The notes beneath the pieces are model-generated. The model did not search any database. It saw only the letters and a list, made by a program, of their open reading frames with translations, and was not told the DNA's origin. Below are positions 25,301 to 37,300 of a DNA stretch of 64,000 nt, in pieces (position 1 is the stretch's first letter; each line of letters opens with the position of its first letter). This stretch comes from Girardinichthys multiradiatus (lineage: Eukaryota; Chordata; Actinopteri; Cyprinodontiformes; Goodeidae): positions 3,110,501 through 3,174,500 of the forward strand of contig NC_061800.1 of NCBI RefSeq assembly GCF_021462225.1, read 5' to 3'. Both the position numbers and the translations under genes were made by a program.

Positions 25301-28300
25301 TCCCGGAGGCTGACTCGTCCCCCAACGCGGAGCAGTAGGTCCTCAAACTGGGTCCTGGATAGATGGAAGTATTGCTGAAAGCGACCGTCATCCAGGTGCT
25401 GCTCCTGGAGTAGGAGGTGGTACTCTCGACGACAATGGCGTTGTTTGGCTTTCCATAAATAAATGGCCGTGACTTGCTCCATGAAATCCAGGTCCACCAT
25501 GTTGAGTTGAAACCAGCAAGCAGCAAATAGAAGCTCCTCCTATTTGAAGGGAGTGGAGCGTTGTTGGCCGTTGGCCACGAAGCTGATGGCTGGTGAAATG
25601 TCAGGCGAGCGACAGCACACGAATGAGGCGAAACATTTACTGAAATCGTAGTCGGTCTGAACAAAAAAAAAAGACAAAGCTCAAACAAAGAATAAATACA
25701 TGAAAAAAGTCATATAAATTCAGAAACATGCTACTGTAAATAATTTATACAAACGGTCCTCATGGCATAGAAACTCAAACTAGAGTCTGTTCCTTAGACT
25801 GCCCATTGAATGTTATACCATTAATATACCATTAATGCATTGTTGTACATCGGAATTTAGGAGAAATACATGCAGTAATTCAGGGACAGTGCTTTTCACA
25901 AACATAAAATGCTCTGTGTTTGAGTGAGCAGAACACTACAAATTAAACAATGCCTATGTACCACTGTACGGTGGAGGAACTTGCTGTGATGTTTTTGCTC
26001 TGTACAGTGGCCCCAGAATTCCTGGTACCGCTATCGGATGTGGTGTGTGCTTTTGGGGAGACGGTTGTCCTCTGCTGTAAAGTCTGTGGACGACCTAAAC
26101 CCTCTGTAACCGTGAAGGGCCCTGACCAAAACTTGGTGACTAGTAACAGCCGCTTCACCATTGATATCAGGTAAAACTGACCACAGGTAAAAAATTAATG
26201 ACTTTCTTTTTCATCTTCTTTCCTCATGGTTTTTTTTTTGCTACTCCTTCACTTCTTTTTAGCTTTTCTTCTTCTCTCCTTTCAAGGGATACTGGTGACA
26301 TCTTGTTGAAAATCTGTAATTTGATGCCTCAGGATACAGGTATCTACACCTGTGTTGCCGTTAATGATCATGGCTCTGCTTCTTCCTCCGCCTCCATTAA
26401 AGTACAAGGTGCCTCTCTTGTTTTTCACCACTATTAAACAGTAATCCTCTCATGTGCTAATCGCTGTAGCTCAAATTCGGTTCTGATTAGTTGGTTTAAA
26501 TTAAAGGTATCCCAGCAGCCCCGGGGAGACCACTGGCTCAGGAAGCGAGCAGCACAACAGTGCTAGTCCACTGGCCACCTCCAGCTTCATCTGCTCACTG
26601 CGCCATCACCAGTTATGCTGTAGAGTACAGGCAGGAAGGTCTGTGGAAACTGTTGAATCAAAGGATGCTCTTTAACATTCCAAACAGAAAAAACATTTCC
26701 TCCTCTTCATTGCTTCTTTCTCCCACCCACAGACTCATTCCTGTGGCAGCAGGCAACCAGCTGCAGGGAGGAGTGTGTCCAGATCGATAATCTTATTCCT
26801 GGAGGTCACTATCAATTCAGGGTTCGAGCATCGAACCGCTGGGGTGTTGGCCCACCATCCCAACCTTCAAACATGGTCACACTGGGCAGCTGCAGTAAGG
26901 AACACACACTGACCCACTGAAAGGTGGAAGAGACTGGACTTAAAAGTTTTCAAAGCCTGCCTCAAAAAATATGACAGATACAGGTCCTTCTCAAAATATT
27001 AGCATATTGTGATAAAGTTCATTATTTTCCATAATGTAATGATGAAAATTTAACATTCATATATTTTAGATTCATTGCACACTAACTGAAATATTTAAGG
27101 TCTTTTATTGTCTTAATACGGATGATTTTGGCATACAGCTCATGAAAACCCAAAATTCCTATCTCACAAAATTAGCATATCCTTAAAAGGGTCTCTAAAC
27201 GAGCTATGAACCTAATCATCTGAATCAACGAGTTAACTCTAAACACCTGCAAAAGATTCCTGAGGCCTTTAAAACTCCCATCCTGGTTCATCACTCAAAA
27301 CCCCAATCATGGGTAAGACTGCCGACCTGACTGCTGTCCAGAAGGTCACTATTGACACCCTCAAGCAAGAGGGTAAGACACAGAAAGAAATTTCTGAACG
27401 AATAGGCTGTTCCCAGAGTGCTGTATCAAGGCACCTCAGTGGGAAGTCTGTGGGAAGGAAAAAGTGTGGCAGAAAACGCTGCACAACGAGAAGAGGTGAC
27501 CGGACCCTGAGGAAGATTGTGGAGAAGGGCCGATTCCAGACCTTGGGGGACCTGCGGAAGCAGTGGACTGAGTCTGGAGTAGAAACATCCAGAGCCACCG
27601 TGCACAGGCGTGTGCAGGAAATGGGCTACAGGTGCCGCATTCCCCAGGTCAAGCCACTTTTGAACCAGAAACAGCGGCAGAAGCGCCTGACCTGGGCTAC
27701 AGAGAAGCAGCACTGGACTGTTGCTCAGTGGTCCAAAGTACTTTTTTCGGATGAAAGCAAATTCTGCATGTCATTCGGAAATCAAGGTGCCAGAGTCTGG
27801 AGGAAGACTGGGGAGAAGGAAATGCCAAAATGCCAGAAATCCAGTGTCAAGTACCCACAGTCAGTGATGGTCTGGGGTGCCGTGTCAGCTGCTGGTGTTG
27901 GTCCACTGTGTTTTATCAAGGGCAGGGTCAATGCAGCTAGCTATCAGGAGATTTTGGAGCACTTCATACTTCCATCTGCTGAAAAGCTTTATGGAGATGA
28001 AGATTTTATTTTTCAGCACGACCTGGCACCTGCTCACAGTTCCAAAACCACTGGTAAATGGTTTACTGACCATGGTATCACTGTGCTCAATTGGCCTGCC
28101 AACTCTCCTGACCTGAACCCCATAGAAAATCTGTGGGATATTGTGAAGAGAACGTTGCGAGACTCAAGACCCAACACTGGTTGGCCGCTATTGAAGCATC
28201 CTGGGCCTCCATAAGACCTCAGCAGTGCCACAGGCTGATTGCCTCCATGCCACGCCGCATTGAAGCAGTCATTTCTGCAAAAGGATTCCCGACCAAGTAT

Positions 28301-31300
28301 TGAGTGCATAACTGTACATGATTATTTGAAGGTTGACGCTTTTTGTATTAAAAACACTTTTCTTTTATTGGTCGGATGAAATATGCTAATTTTGTGAGAT
28401 AGGAATTTTGGGTTTTCATGAGCTGTATGCCAAAATCATCTGTATTAAGACAATAAAAGACCTGAAATATTTCAGTTAGTGTGCAATGAATCTAAAATAT
28501 ATGAATGTTAAATTTTCATCATTACATTATGGAAAATAATGAACTTTATCACAATGTGCTAATATTTTGAGAAGGACCTGTATAACTTGAATGTACCATA
28601 GTCACACAAGATCCAAGTGACCTGAAATGTCTGAAGCCGCCCCACTATATTGAGTTTCTGTTTAAGTAATTTAACCACAATGCAGATTTTCACTCACGCA
28701 CTCACTTGGTTCCACTTTACTCTCAATGTACAGACATTTAAATATAAATATATGAATTTGGTGGGAAATAAAAAAGATTCTTTAACCTCTTAATCACCAA
28801 TGGGTTTTCGTGAAGTTTGTGCTCAAAATAGCATGCCATAATCTAGTTGAGTTTTTCTCAGAAATTACTAACTCTATTTAATTAATAATTTTGTTAATAA
28901 TTATGTGTTTGACTGTTCATCAGAGAGGCAGGCTGGGGGTAGGAACTGTCTTTGTGAATGGCTATTTTGCAGATAGCGCTCTGCAGTGCCGATCCCATGG
29001 TCAAAGTCTAAACAGCCCTTTTCCTGACCCTAGACCTGTGCAAGTTCTGGAATAAAGAAAGGTCAGCACTGGTGATCAGCTCTGCAGACCTGATTAATCG
29101 CTGCGAATCTGGTCATGTCATTGGCTTGACCAAACTATACAGTGATGGATTTGCACAAGACACACTGAATAATGCCAGTGTGAAAGATGACCAGACGCTC
29201 CTGCTGATTGGATTGGCACAATATATTGTGAAAATATTATTAATGCAATGTGTGCAATGTTCATATTGCAAATGACTGAAGTACAAAAATTGTTGGCTAA
29301 TATGTTTCAAGGTTTATGAACATGCATTTCACATGCTAATGTAATATTTAGCCAGTTGGGCAGTCTCATGGCAGAAGATGCTCACAACAGACACAAATGA
29401 CATTGTCCAAAGTGCTAAAGGGTCACAGAGTGTAGGAAGCACAGATGAGAAATTGAGCAAAGAAGAAATTGGCATATAGTGCACCTGACACTGTCATTGC
29501 AGAACATTTTCTTACATCATGCAGCCCTACAGCCTCTCCACCTCGTGTCTGTATGCAGACTCATCATTCTCCTGGATCAGACCAATGACAGTGGTGTCAT
29601 CTGCAAAGTTCAGGAGTTTCATAGATAGCTCTGCTGAAGTGCAATGATTTGTATAAAGAGAGAAGATGAGTGGGGAGAAAATACATCCCTGGTTGGCACC
29701 AGTTGGTATTGGTCCTGATTGTTCTTGTGGGGGAGATTATGTTCCCCAGCCTCACCCGGATTCTGCCTGTCAGTCTTGAATCTGGTGGTCCACTGACAGG
29801 TGGAGGGACTGTGAGCTGGTGATCTTCTGGTGATGTCTGCATTAATGGTTTTGAAGGCTGAGCCGATGTCCACAAATAGGATGGTGGTGTACGTCTCCTG
29901 ATTGTCAAGATAGTATAGAATGAAGTGTTGTTCAAATGGGACGGCCTGCGTCCTGTTTGCTCGATACCACACTGCAGGGAGTTGCTCAAAGGATTTCATG
30001 ACCACAGACATCATGCCTGCAGTCATTTAATCCATTGATGGTGCGTTTCTTAGGGATGATGGTGTTTGAAGGAGGAGGGAACCTCAAATAGCTCCAGTCG
30101 TGTTGAAGGTGTAGGTGAAAATAAGGGACTAGTTTGTCACACCTTAAGGTCCTGGAGCTTTCCTTGTCTTCTGACAGTGAAATAGCCTATTTACATTTTC
30201 CTTAGAGAGCTTTAGTCAAAGTAGGCCTGTAGTTTTTGCTTTGACTGCTCGATCCACTTCTTTACAGTCCTAACCACAGGCTTAAAAGTTTGTAATTAAT
30301 TGCTTTAAGTTGGCATGAGATGAATCAGTTAGTAATCAGAAAGTCCTAAAACTGCACAGGCAAAGGTGTGGCATACTTTAAAGCTGTGTAGCAGTGGTCC
30401 AGTGTGTTTGTTTCCGGGAATCTAAAGCCACTACACTGAGGAGAAGATACTGGATAAAAATTGAGCAAATATTACTTTCATGAAGTTGTAATTTTTAATT
30501 CAATAAAACCTATAACTTAAATGTTTTCCACACAATATGACTTTAAAATGTCTAAAATTAAATATGCTTCTGTTTTTGAACCCTCTTTTGTTTATACATC
30601 TCCTCTGCTTAGACTCTGGGTGTGACGGAACAGGGATTCAGTGGAAAGAAAATTTTGAGTCAGCCTTCACTGAAATCTGCGAGATCGGAAGGTAAAACAT
30701 TCCATACCTTATTGAATCAACAGGGAACTTGCATTGGGAACCATTCTAAGAGTTTTAATTGCACATATCTGCTTTCTGACAAGGGGTCGCTTTTCAGTCG
30801 TGAGAAAATGTTTCAACAAATCGACAAGGAAAGAGGTAGGACATGACCTGACTTTATATTTGAGTTTTTATGTGGGGCAATAGTTGATGCCTTCATAAAT
30901 TGTACAGCTTATTATTGTAATGCTTTTCTTTGTAGTCTTCCTAAGATAAATTTAGCTTAATTACAGCTGCTTTGGAATTAAGTTACAAGTATTTTGATGA
31001 GTACCAGAAAGCAAGCTCTCACATAACACCTGTTTTTTTTATTTTTGATACGTCTTCTCTTGGCATTTCATACTATTCCATATAGAGAAGCTGGTTGCCT
31101 ACATGTGCAAGGACAGCTTTGTTCTACAAAAAGTATATTTCAAGATGGAGTCCTAATTGCCTGATGGACTTTTAAGACTGCATCTAGCAACAAAGTAGAC
31201 TGGCCACATTGCCATTTGGCATGTGATACGTAAAGGCCCTGTCGCTCCCCTGATCTGAACCTGAGTGGTGTTTCGTTGTTAGGATTCTGAGCGAGGGATA

Positions 31301-34300
31301 GAATGACCATAGTTTGTTATGGTGTTCAAGCACAAGGTGATTTATAAGTGTACTTGGCCCTTTGGCCAGGGTGGCCTGGTTGATAATCCATGTTATCCAA
31401 TAATCCATGATAACTGTATCATCAGACCTGCTGCATTACGTCTTGGACACTTGGGTGAAGAGAGGGGCAGAGATGTCAACTGATCACCAGTAAGTTTGAT
31501 CCGATGGCAGGGGAAGCTGCCAAACAGATGTGGTACACCAATGGTGAGGAACCTTGGATCCGGAGGGAGCAATGTGGCTTTCCTGGCTGTGGAACAGTGG
31601 ACTATAGCTATATCCTCATGGAATTGCTAATGGGGTAACTGGAGTAGGTTTATCTGGTCTCCATGTGTTTTGTGGATCTGGAAAAGGCCTTAGACCACTG
31701 GTCCCCAAACCCCAGACTATTTTCTGGTCCCCAAACATGTTCACATGTTCAATCTGGACCCAGAGAGCGTTTTGCCCTTTGAAAATAAAGTATTTTGCAC
31801 TGATCACACTGATCACCACCTGGTGGTGAGTTGGATCCGCTGGGGGAGGAGAAAGCCGGACAGACTTGGCAGGCCCAAGCGCATAGTGAGGGTCTGCTGG
31901 GAACGTCTGGCGGACCCCTTGGCCAGGGATGTATTCAACTCTCACCTCCGGGAGAGCGTTGACCAGATTCCGAGGGATGTTGGAGACATAGAGTCCAAGT
32001 GGACCATGTTCTCCGCATCTATTGTCGATGCTGCTGCCCATAGCTGCGGCCGTAAGGTCTGCAGTGCCTGTCGCGGCGGCAATCCCCGAACCCGGTGGTG
32101 GACACTGGCAGTAAGGGACGCTGTCAAGCTGAAGAAGGAGTCCTATCAGCTGTGGTTGGCTTGTGGGACTCCTGAGGCGGCTGACGGGTACCGTGGGGCC
32201 ATGCGTGCCGCGGCCTGGGCGGTGGCAGAGGCAAAAACTCGGACCTGGGAGGAGTTCGGTGAGGCCATGGAGAAGGACTACCGGTTGGCCCCGAAGCGAT
32301 TCTGGCAAACCATCCGGCGCCTCAGGAGGGGGAAGCAGTACTTCGCCAACACTGTTTACAGTGGGGGTGGGGAGCTGCTGACCTCGACTGGGGACATTAT
32401 TATGCGGTGGGAGGAGTACTTCGAGGATCTCCTCAATCCTGTCATCACGCATTCCCTGGTGGAAACAGAGGCTGGGGACTCAGGGTTGGACTCTTTCATC
32501 ACCCAGGCTGAAGTCACCGAGGTGGTTAAAAAGCTCCGCGGTGGCAGGGCTTCGGGGTTGGATGAGATCTGCCCTGAGTACCTCAAGTCTTTGGATGTTG
32601 TGGGGCTGTCATGGTTGACATGCCTCTTCAACATTGCGTGGTGGACGGGGACAGCGCCTCTGGATTGGCAGACTGGGGTATTGGTCCCCTTATATAAGAA
32701 GGGTGACCGGAGGGTGTGTTCCAACTACAGGGGGATCACACTCCTCAACCTCCCTGGTAAGGCCAGGGTATTGGAGAGGAGAGTCCGGCCGATAGTCGAA
32801 CCCCGGCTTCAGGAGGAGCAGTGTGGTTTTCGTCCCGGCCATGGAACACTGGACCAGTTCTATACCCTCCACAGGGTACTCGAGGGTTCATGGGAGTTTG
32901 CCCAACCGGTCCACATGTGTTTTGTGGACCTGGAGAAAGCATTCGACTGTGTCCCTCGTGATGCCCTGTGGGGGGTGCTTCAGGAGTATGGAATCGGGGG
33001 CCCTCTACTAGGGGCCATCGGGTCTCTGTACAAGCGGAGCAGGAGTTTGGTTCGCATTGCTGGCACTAAGTCGGACCTGTTCCCGGTGCGTGTTGGAGTT
33101 TGGCAGGGCTGCCCTTTGTCACCGGTCCTGTTCATAACTTTTATGGACAGGATTTCTAGGCGCAGCCAAGGGCAGGAGGGGGTCTGGCTTGGGGACCAGA
33201 GGATTTTGTCTCTTCTTTTTGCAGATGACGTGGTCCTGCTGGTCCCCTCTAGCCAAGACCTACAGCATGCACTGTGGCAGTTCGCAACCGAGTGTGAAGC
33301 GGCAGGGATGAAAATCGGCTCCTCCAAGTCCGAGGCCATGGTTCTCGACCGGAAAAGGGTGGCTTGTCCTCTTCAGGTTGGAGGGGAGTTCCTGCCTCAA
33401 GTGGAGTTCAAGTATCTCGGAGTCTTGTTCACGAGTGAGGGAAGAATGGAGCGGGAGATCAACAGACGGATCGGTGCGGCTGCCACAGTAATGGGGACTC
33501 TATGCCGGTCCTTTGTGGTGAAGAGAGAGCTGAGCCGAAAAGCGAAGCTCTCAATTTGCCGGTCGGTCTACATTCCTACCCTCACCTACGGCCATGAACT
33601 TTGGGTCATGACCAAAAGAACGAGATCCCGGATACAAGCGGCTGAAATGAGCTTCCTCCGTAGGGTGGCCGGGCACTGCCTTAGAGATAGGGTGAGGAGC
33701 TTGGGCATCCGGGAGAGGCTCGGAGTAGAGCCGCTGCTCCTCCACATCGAGAGGAGCCAGTTGAGGTGGCTCGGGCATCTATACCGGATGCCTCCTGGAC
33801 GCCTTCCTTGGGAGGTGTTCCAGGCACATCCCACCGGGAAGAGGCCCATGGGATGGCCCAGGACACGCTGGAGGGATTATGTCTCTCGGCTGGCCTGGGA
33901 ATGCCTTGGGCTCCCCCCGGAGGAGCTGGAGGAGGTGTCTGGGGAGAGGGACGTCTGGGCGTCTCTGCTGAGTCTGCTGCCCCCGCGACCTTTTCCCGGA
34001 TAAAGCGGTAGACGACGAGTACGAGTATTTTCTCATGTACTATATAAATATAGAAATTTTTTTCCTGCCGGCTGCCTTTCAGTGTCTGACTTTGAACAGG
34101 CGCGACCGGCAGCTATGTGGGTCAGTGACATTGGTCCACACTCCAAGCCAGTTGGTGACGGTAATGCACCATATCGTTGTATGCCTAATGTCAGAAAGTG
34201 ACAAAGAAGAAGCAATGCTTGGTCCTTGAGCTCAGGTTGCTAATGCCCCTTTTCTGGAGCTGTAGTGGCTGAAGCACTGCCTCCAGCCATCAGTGTATAG

Positions 34301-37300
34301 CACCTAATTTACTAGGGTGGGAGCACACACTTGCTGACAGTACAATGACTTGGTGGTGCACAGATGAGTAAGCAAATGAAGATGGCTTTGTCAAAAATAC
34401 GTAAAGTGGACTATAAAAATCACTCATTTAACGATGAATGAAAAGAAGCATACACTTTCCTTTTAACTACTGTACCTTGTAAGGCCAGTCTGCCTTATAT
34501 GTTCTGAGTCAGTTGGACTTGTAAAGAGTCTAAATCTAAAGAGACATTATGAGCCCAAACATAGGAACTTCAACCAAAGCTACCCACCTGGTTATGATGG
34601 TAGGACAAGGAGAAAAAATTTACTGAGGCGACAGTATGAGCGAGCTACACAGCTGATAACACAGTCTTTTACAGCACAACAGTGAGCATATGAGTGTTCT
34701 CTGTGAGTACAGTGGATTTTAGGAAACACAAACAGCCTTTCACTCACTGGGAAATGATCACAGAGTGCATGGAAGCTGTGGTAGAAACACTTTAAGATGG
34801 AAAAGAAGGACAACTTAAGTAAAAAGTTAAGCAAATGACCATGCCTGTCGCAAGCACAACAAAGAAAGCAGAATTATTATACCAAAATGTACAGACCCAG
34901 CTCGACTGCCATTCAAAGTCTGTTCAATATTGATATTTAAATTGGATTTCACTTTTCTGTTCAGCAGATGATTTTATGGGCATATGAATAATTGATCAGT
35001 AGTTAAAAGAAAATTACTTGGGGACCACTGCCTTAGACTATGTCCCCTGAGATATTTTGAGGGGGGTACTGTGGGAGTATGAGATATCTGTGTGGCTTTT
35101 AAAAGCTATCTTATCCCTGTAAATGGTAATGGTAAGTGGACTGCATTTGTATAGCGCTTTATTAGGTCCCCAGAGACCCCAAAGTGCTTTACACTACAAT
35201 CAGTCATCCACCCATTCATGCACACATTCTGATAGTGGTGAGCTAGCAATGTACGCAGGCTGACAGAAGCGAGGCAGCAGGCATGACGGGTGTAGTGTCT
35301 TTGCCCAAGGACACAATGACTGAGACAGACAGAGCAGGGGTTCAAACTTTGTGTGTGTTGGACTCTGCCAAGACTGTCCCTTGTGACTGATGCTGTTTGT
35401 GGATTTCATGGGGATGTTCTCAAGGCATAGTCGTCAAAAGGAGCGTGTCTGGTTTGGGAACCTCATGACCTCATATTTGCTTTTTTGGAGGTGATGTGGT
35501 TATGTTGGCTTCTTCAGGCCATGAACTCCAGCGTGCAATGGAGTGGTTCTCTGCTGAGTGTGAAGTGGTCGGAATGATAGTCGGGTCCTATAAGTCTCAG
35601 GCCGTGGCTTTTGACTGGACAGAGGTGGGTGGCCCCCTCTGGGCTGAGGCTCAGTCTCTGACTCATGCGGACCAGTTTAAGTTTGTTGGCATCTTGTTTA
35701 CCAGTGATAGTAGGATGGAATAGGAGGGGTACAAATGAATTGGGGCTTTGTCTCCAGTAATGCAGGCACTGCTCCGGTCAGTTGTGGTGAAGAAAGAGCT
35801 AAGCCTAAAAGCAAAGCTCTGAATTTACTGGTTTGTTTATGTTCCAACCCTGACCTATGGTCATTAAATATGGATTATGACTGAAAGATCAAGATCCAGG
35901 ATACGAGCAGCAATAATGAGCATCCTCTGGAGGGTGACTGGACTTAGCCTTAGAGATATGGTGAGGAGGTCCATCATCCGGGAGGAGTTCAAAGTACAGC
36001 AGGCAGTTTTCTGCATTGAAAGTAGACCGCTAAGGTGGTTCAGGCATCTGATAAGGATGTAATCTGGGCACCCCCTTCGAGGGTTTTTCTGGCATATACC
36101 ACTGGGAGTAGACCCTGGGTGAAACACAAAACTTGCTGGAGGGACTATATATCCCATCTGGAGTGGGAACGCCTTGGGATCCTCCAGAATGAGCCGAAAA
36201 ATCTTGCTGGGCAGTGGGATGTCTTGGGTTCCCTACTCGACCTGTTGCTCACGTGACCCGATCTCAGATAAGTGGAAAACAATGGATGGATGGATGTATA
36301 TATTTTTAGTGTTTCTTCACTGATCTACATGATTGCATTTCCTCTCTTCCTCAATGTCTAAAAATGCTATAAGGTGCTTTAAGGGAAGATTAAAATAAAC
36401 ACTATTTCAGTGTTCAATAGTGAACATTTAATGAATGGCATCACTTGATTCCAGTTTTTACTTTTACATTGAGGGTCTTTTCTTCTGTCCAGGTTGCAGT
36501 AAAGTATGTGAATAAGAAAATGCAGAAGAAAGAGCAGGTAGCTCACGAGGCAGACATTCTCCGGCACGTACAGAATCACCAGCTGGTGGCACTGCTTGAC
36601 ACATATGAGTCTTCTGCCTCTCTGATGCTCATCCTGGAGCTGTGAGTTTTATGGCAATATTCAGACAACGATAAAGCTGATTTCCATTGTCACAGGTGTT
36701 ACCAGTTAATAAACTTTTAGTATTTTTATGTTAGGTAATATTTACTAAAATGGCAACTTTTTCTGACTATTGCATGTTTAAGACTGGAAGATGGACGTTT
36801 GCTTGATTACCTGGTTGCCCATGATGAGCTGATGGAAGAGAAAGTGGCGTTTTTCATCAGAGAAACTTTGGAGGCTTTACAGCACATTCATACCTGCAGG
36901 GTGGCACATCTGGATCTCAAGGTGATAATGTTTGGAGCAGATTAATGAAAATAAAATTTTAAAATTTTGTGACTTTGTTGTCTTGGGTTGAATTTTATCT
37001 CTCTCTGTTGCAGCCTGAGAACATCATGGTAGATCTTAGAGCTCCGACTCCATCTGTTAAGCTCATTGACCTTGGCGATGCCATCCAGCTCTCTGCTAAC
37101 CGCCGATATGTGCACCTCTTACTTGGAAACCCTGAGTTTGCAGCCCCTGAGCTCATCCGAGGCACACCGGTCTCTGTTGCGACAGATTTGTGGAGCGTGG
37201 GTGTGCTGGCCTATGTGATGCTCAGTGGTGTATCTCCATTTTTGGATGAATCACCAGAGGAAACATGCGTAAACATTTGCCGCTTGGACTTTTGTTTCCC

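Larger units (their letters stand above)
31688..35038 (+). mobile_element. hAT transposon with perfect 8-bp target duplication, carrying a LINE
   Basis: Body 31696-35030. The target duplication ccttagac is at 31688-31695 and 35031-35038. The ends are short inverted repeats: 'cactggtccccaaa' on the left, and the complement of the right end reads 'cagtggtccccaag'. An 8-bp duplication with CA(N)TGG-type ends is diagnostic of hAT elements. I see no hAT transposase in the arms (31696-31800 and 34030-35030), so it is non-autonomous. Its interior holds a LINE copy (31808-34030). Confidence 0.92.

Noticed and set aside
30622..30846. The long open frame covering the kinase-linker exons
   Set aside because: Splice phase and homology require a different frame in both exons. 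The continuous frame is a coincidence.
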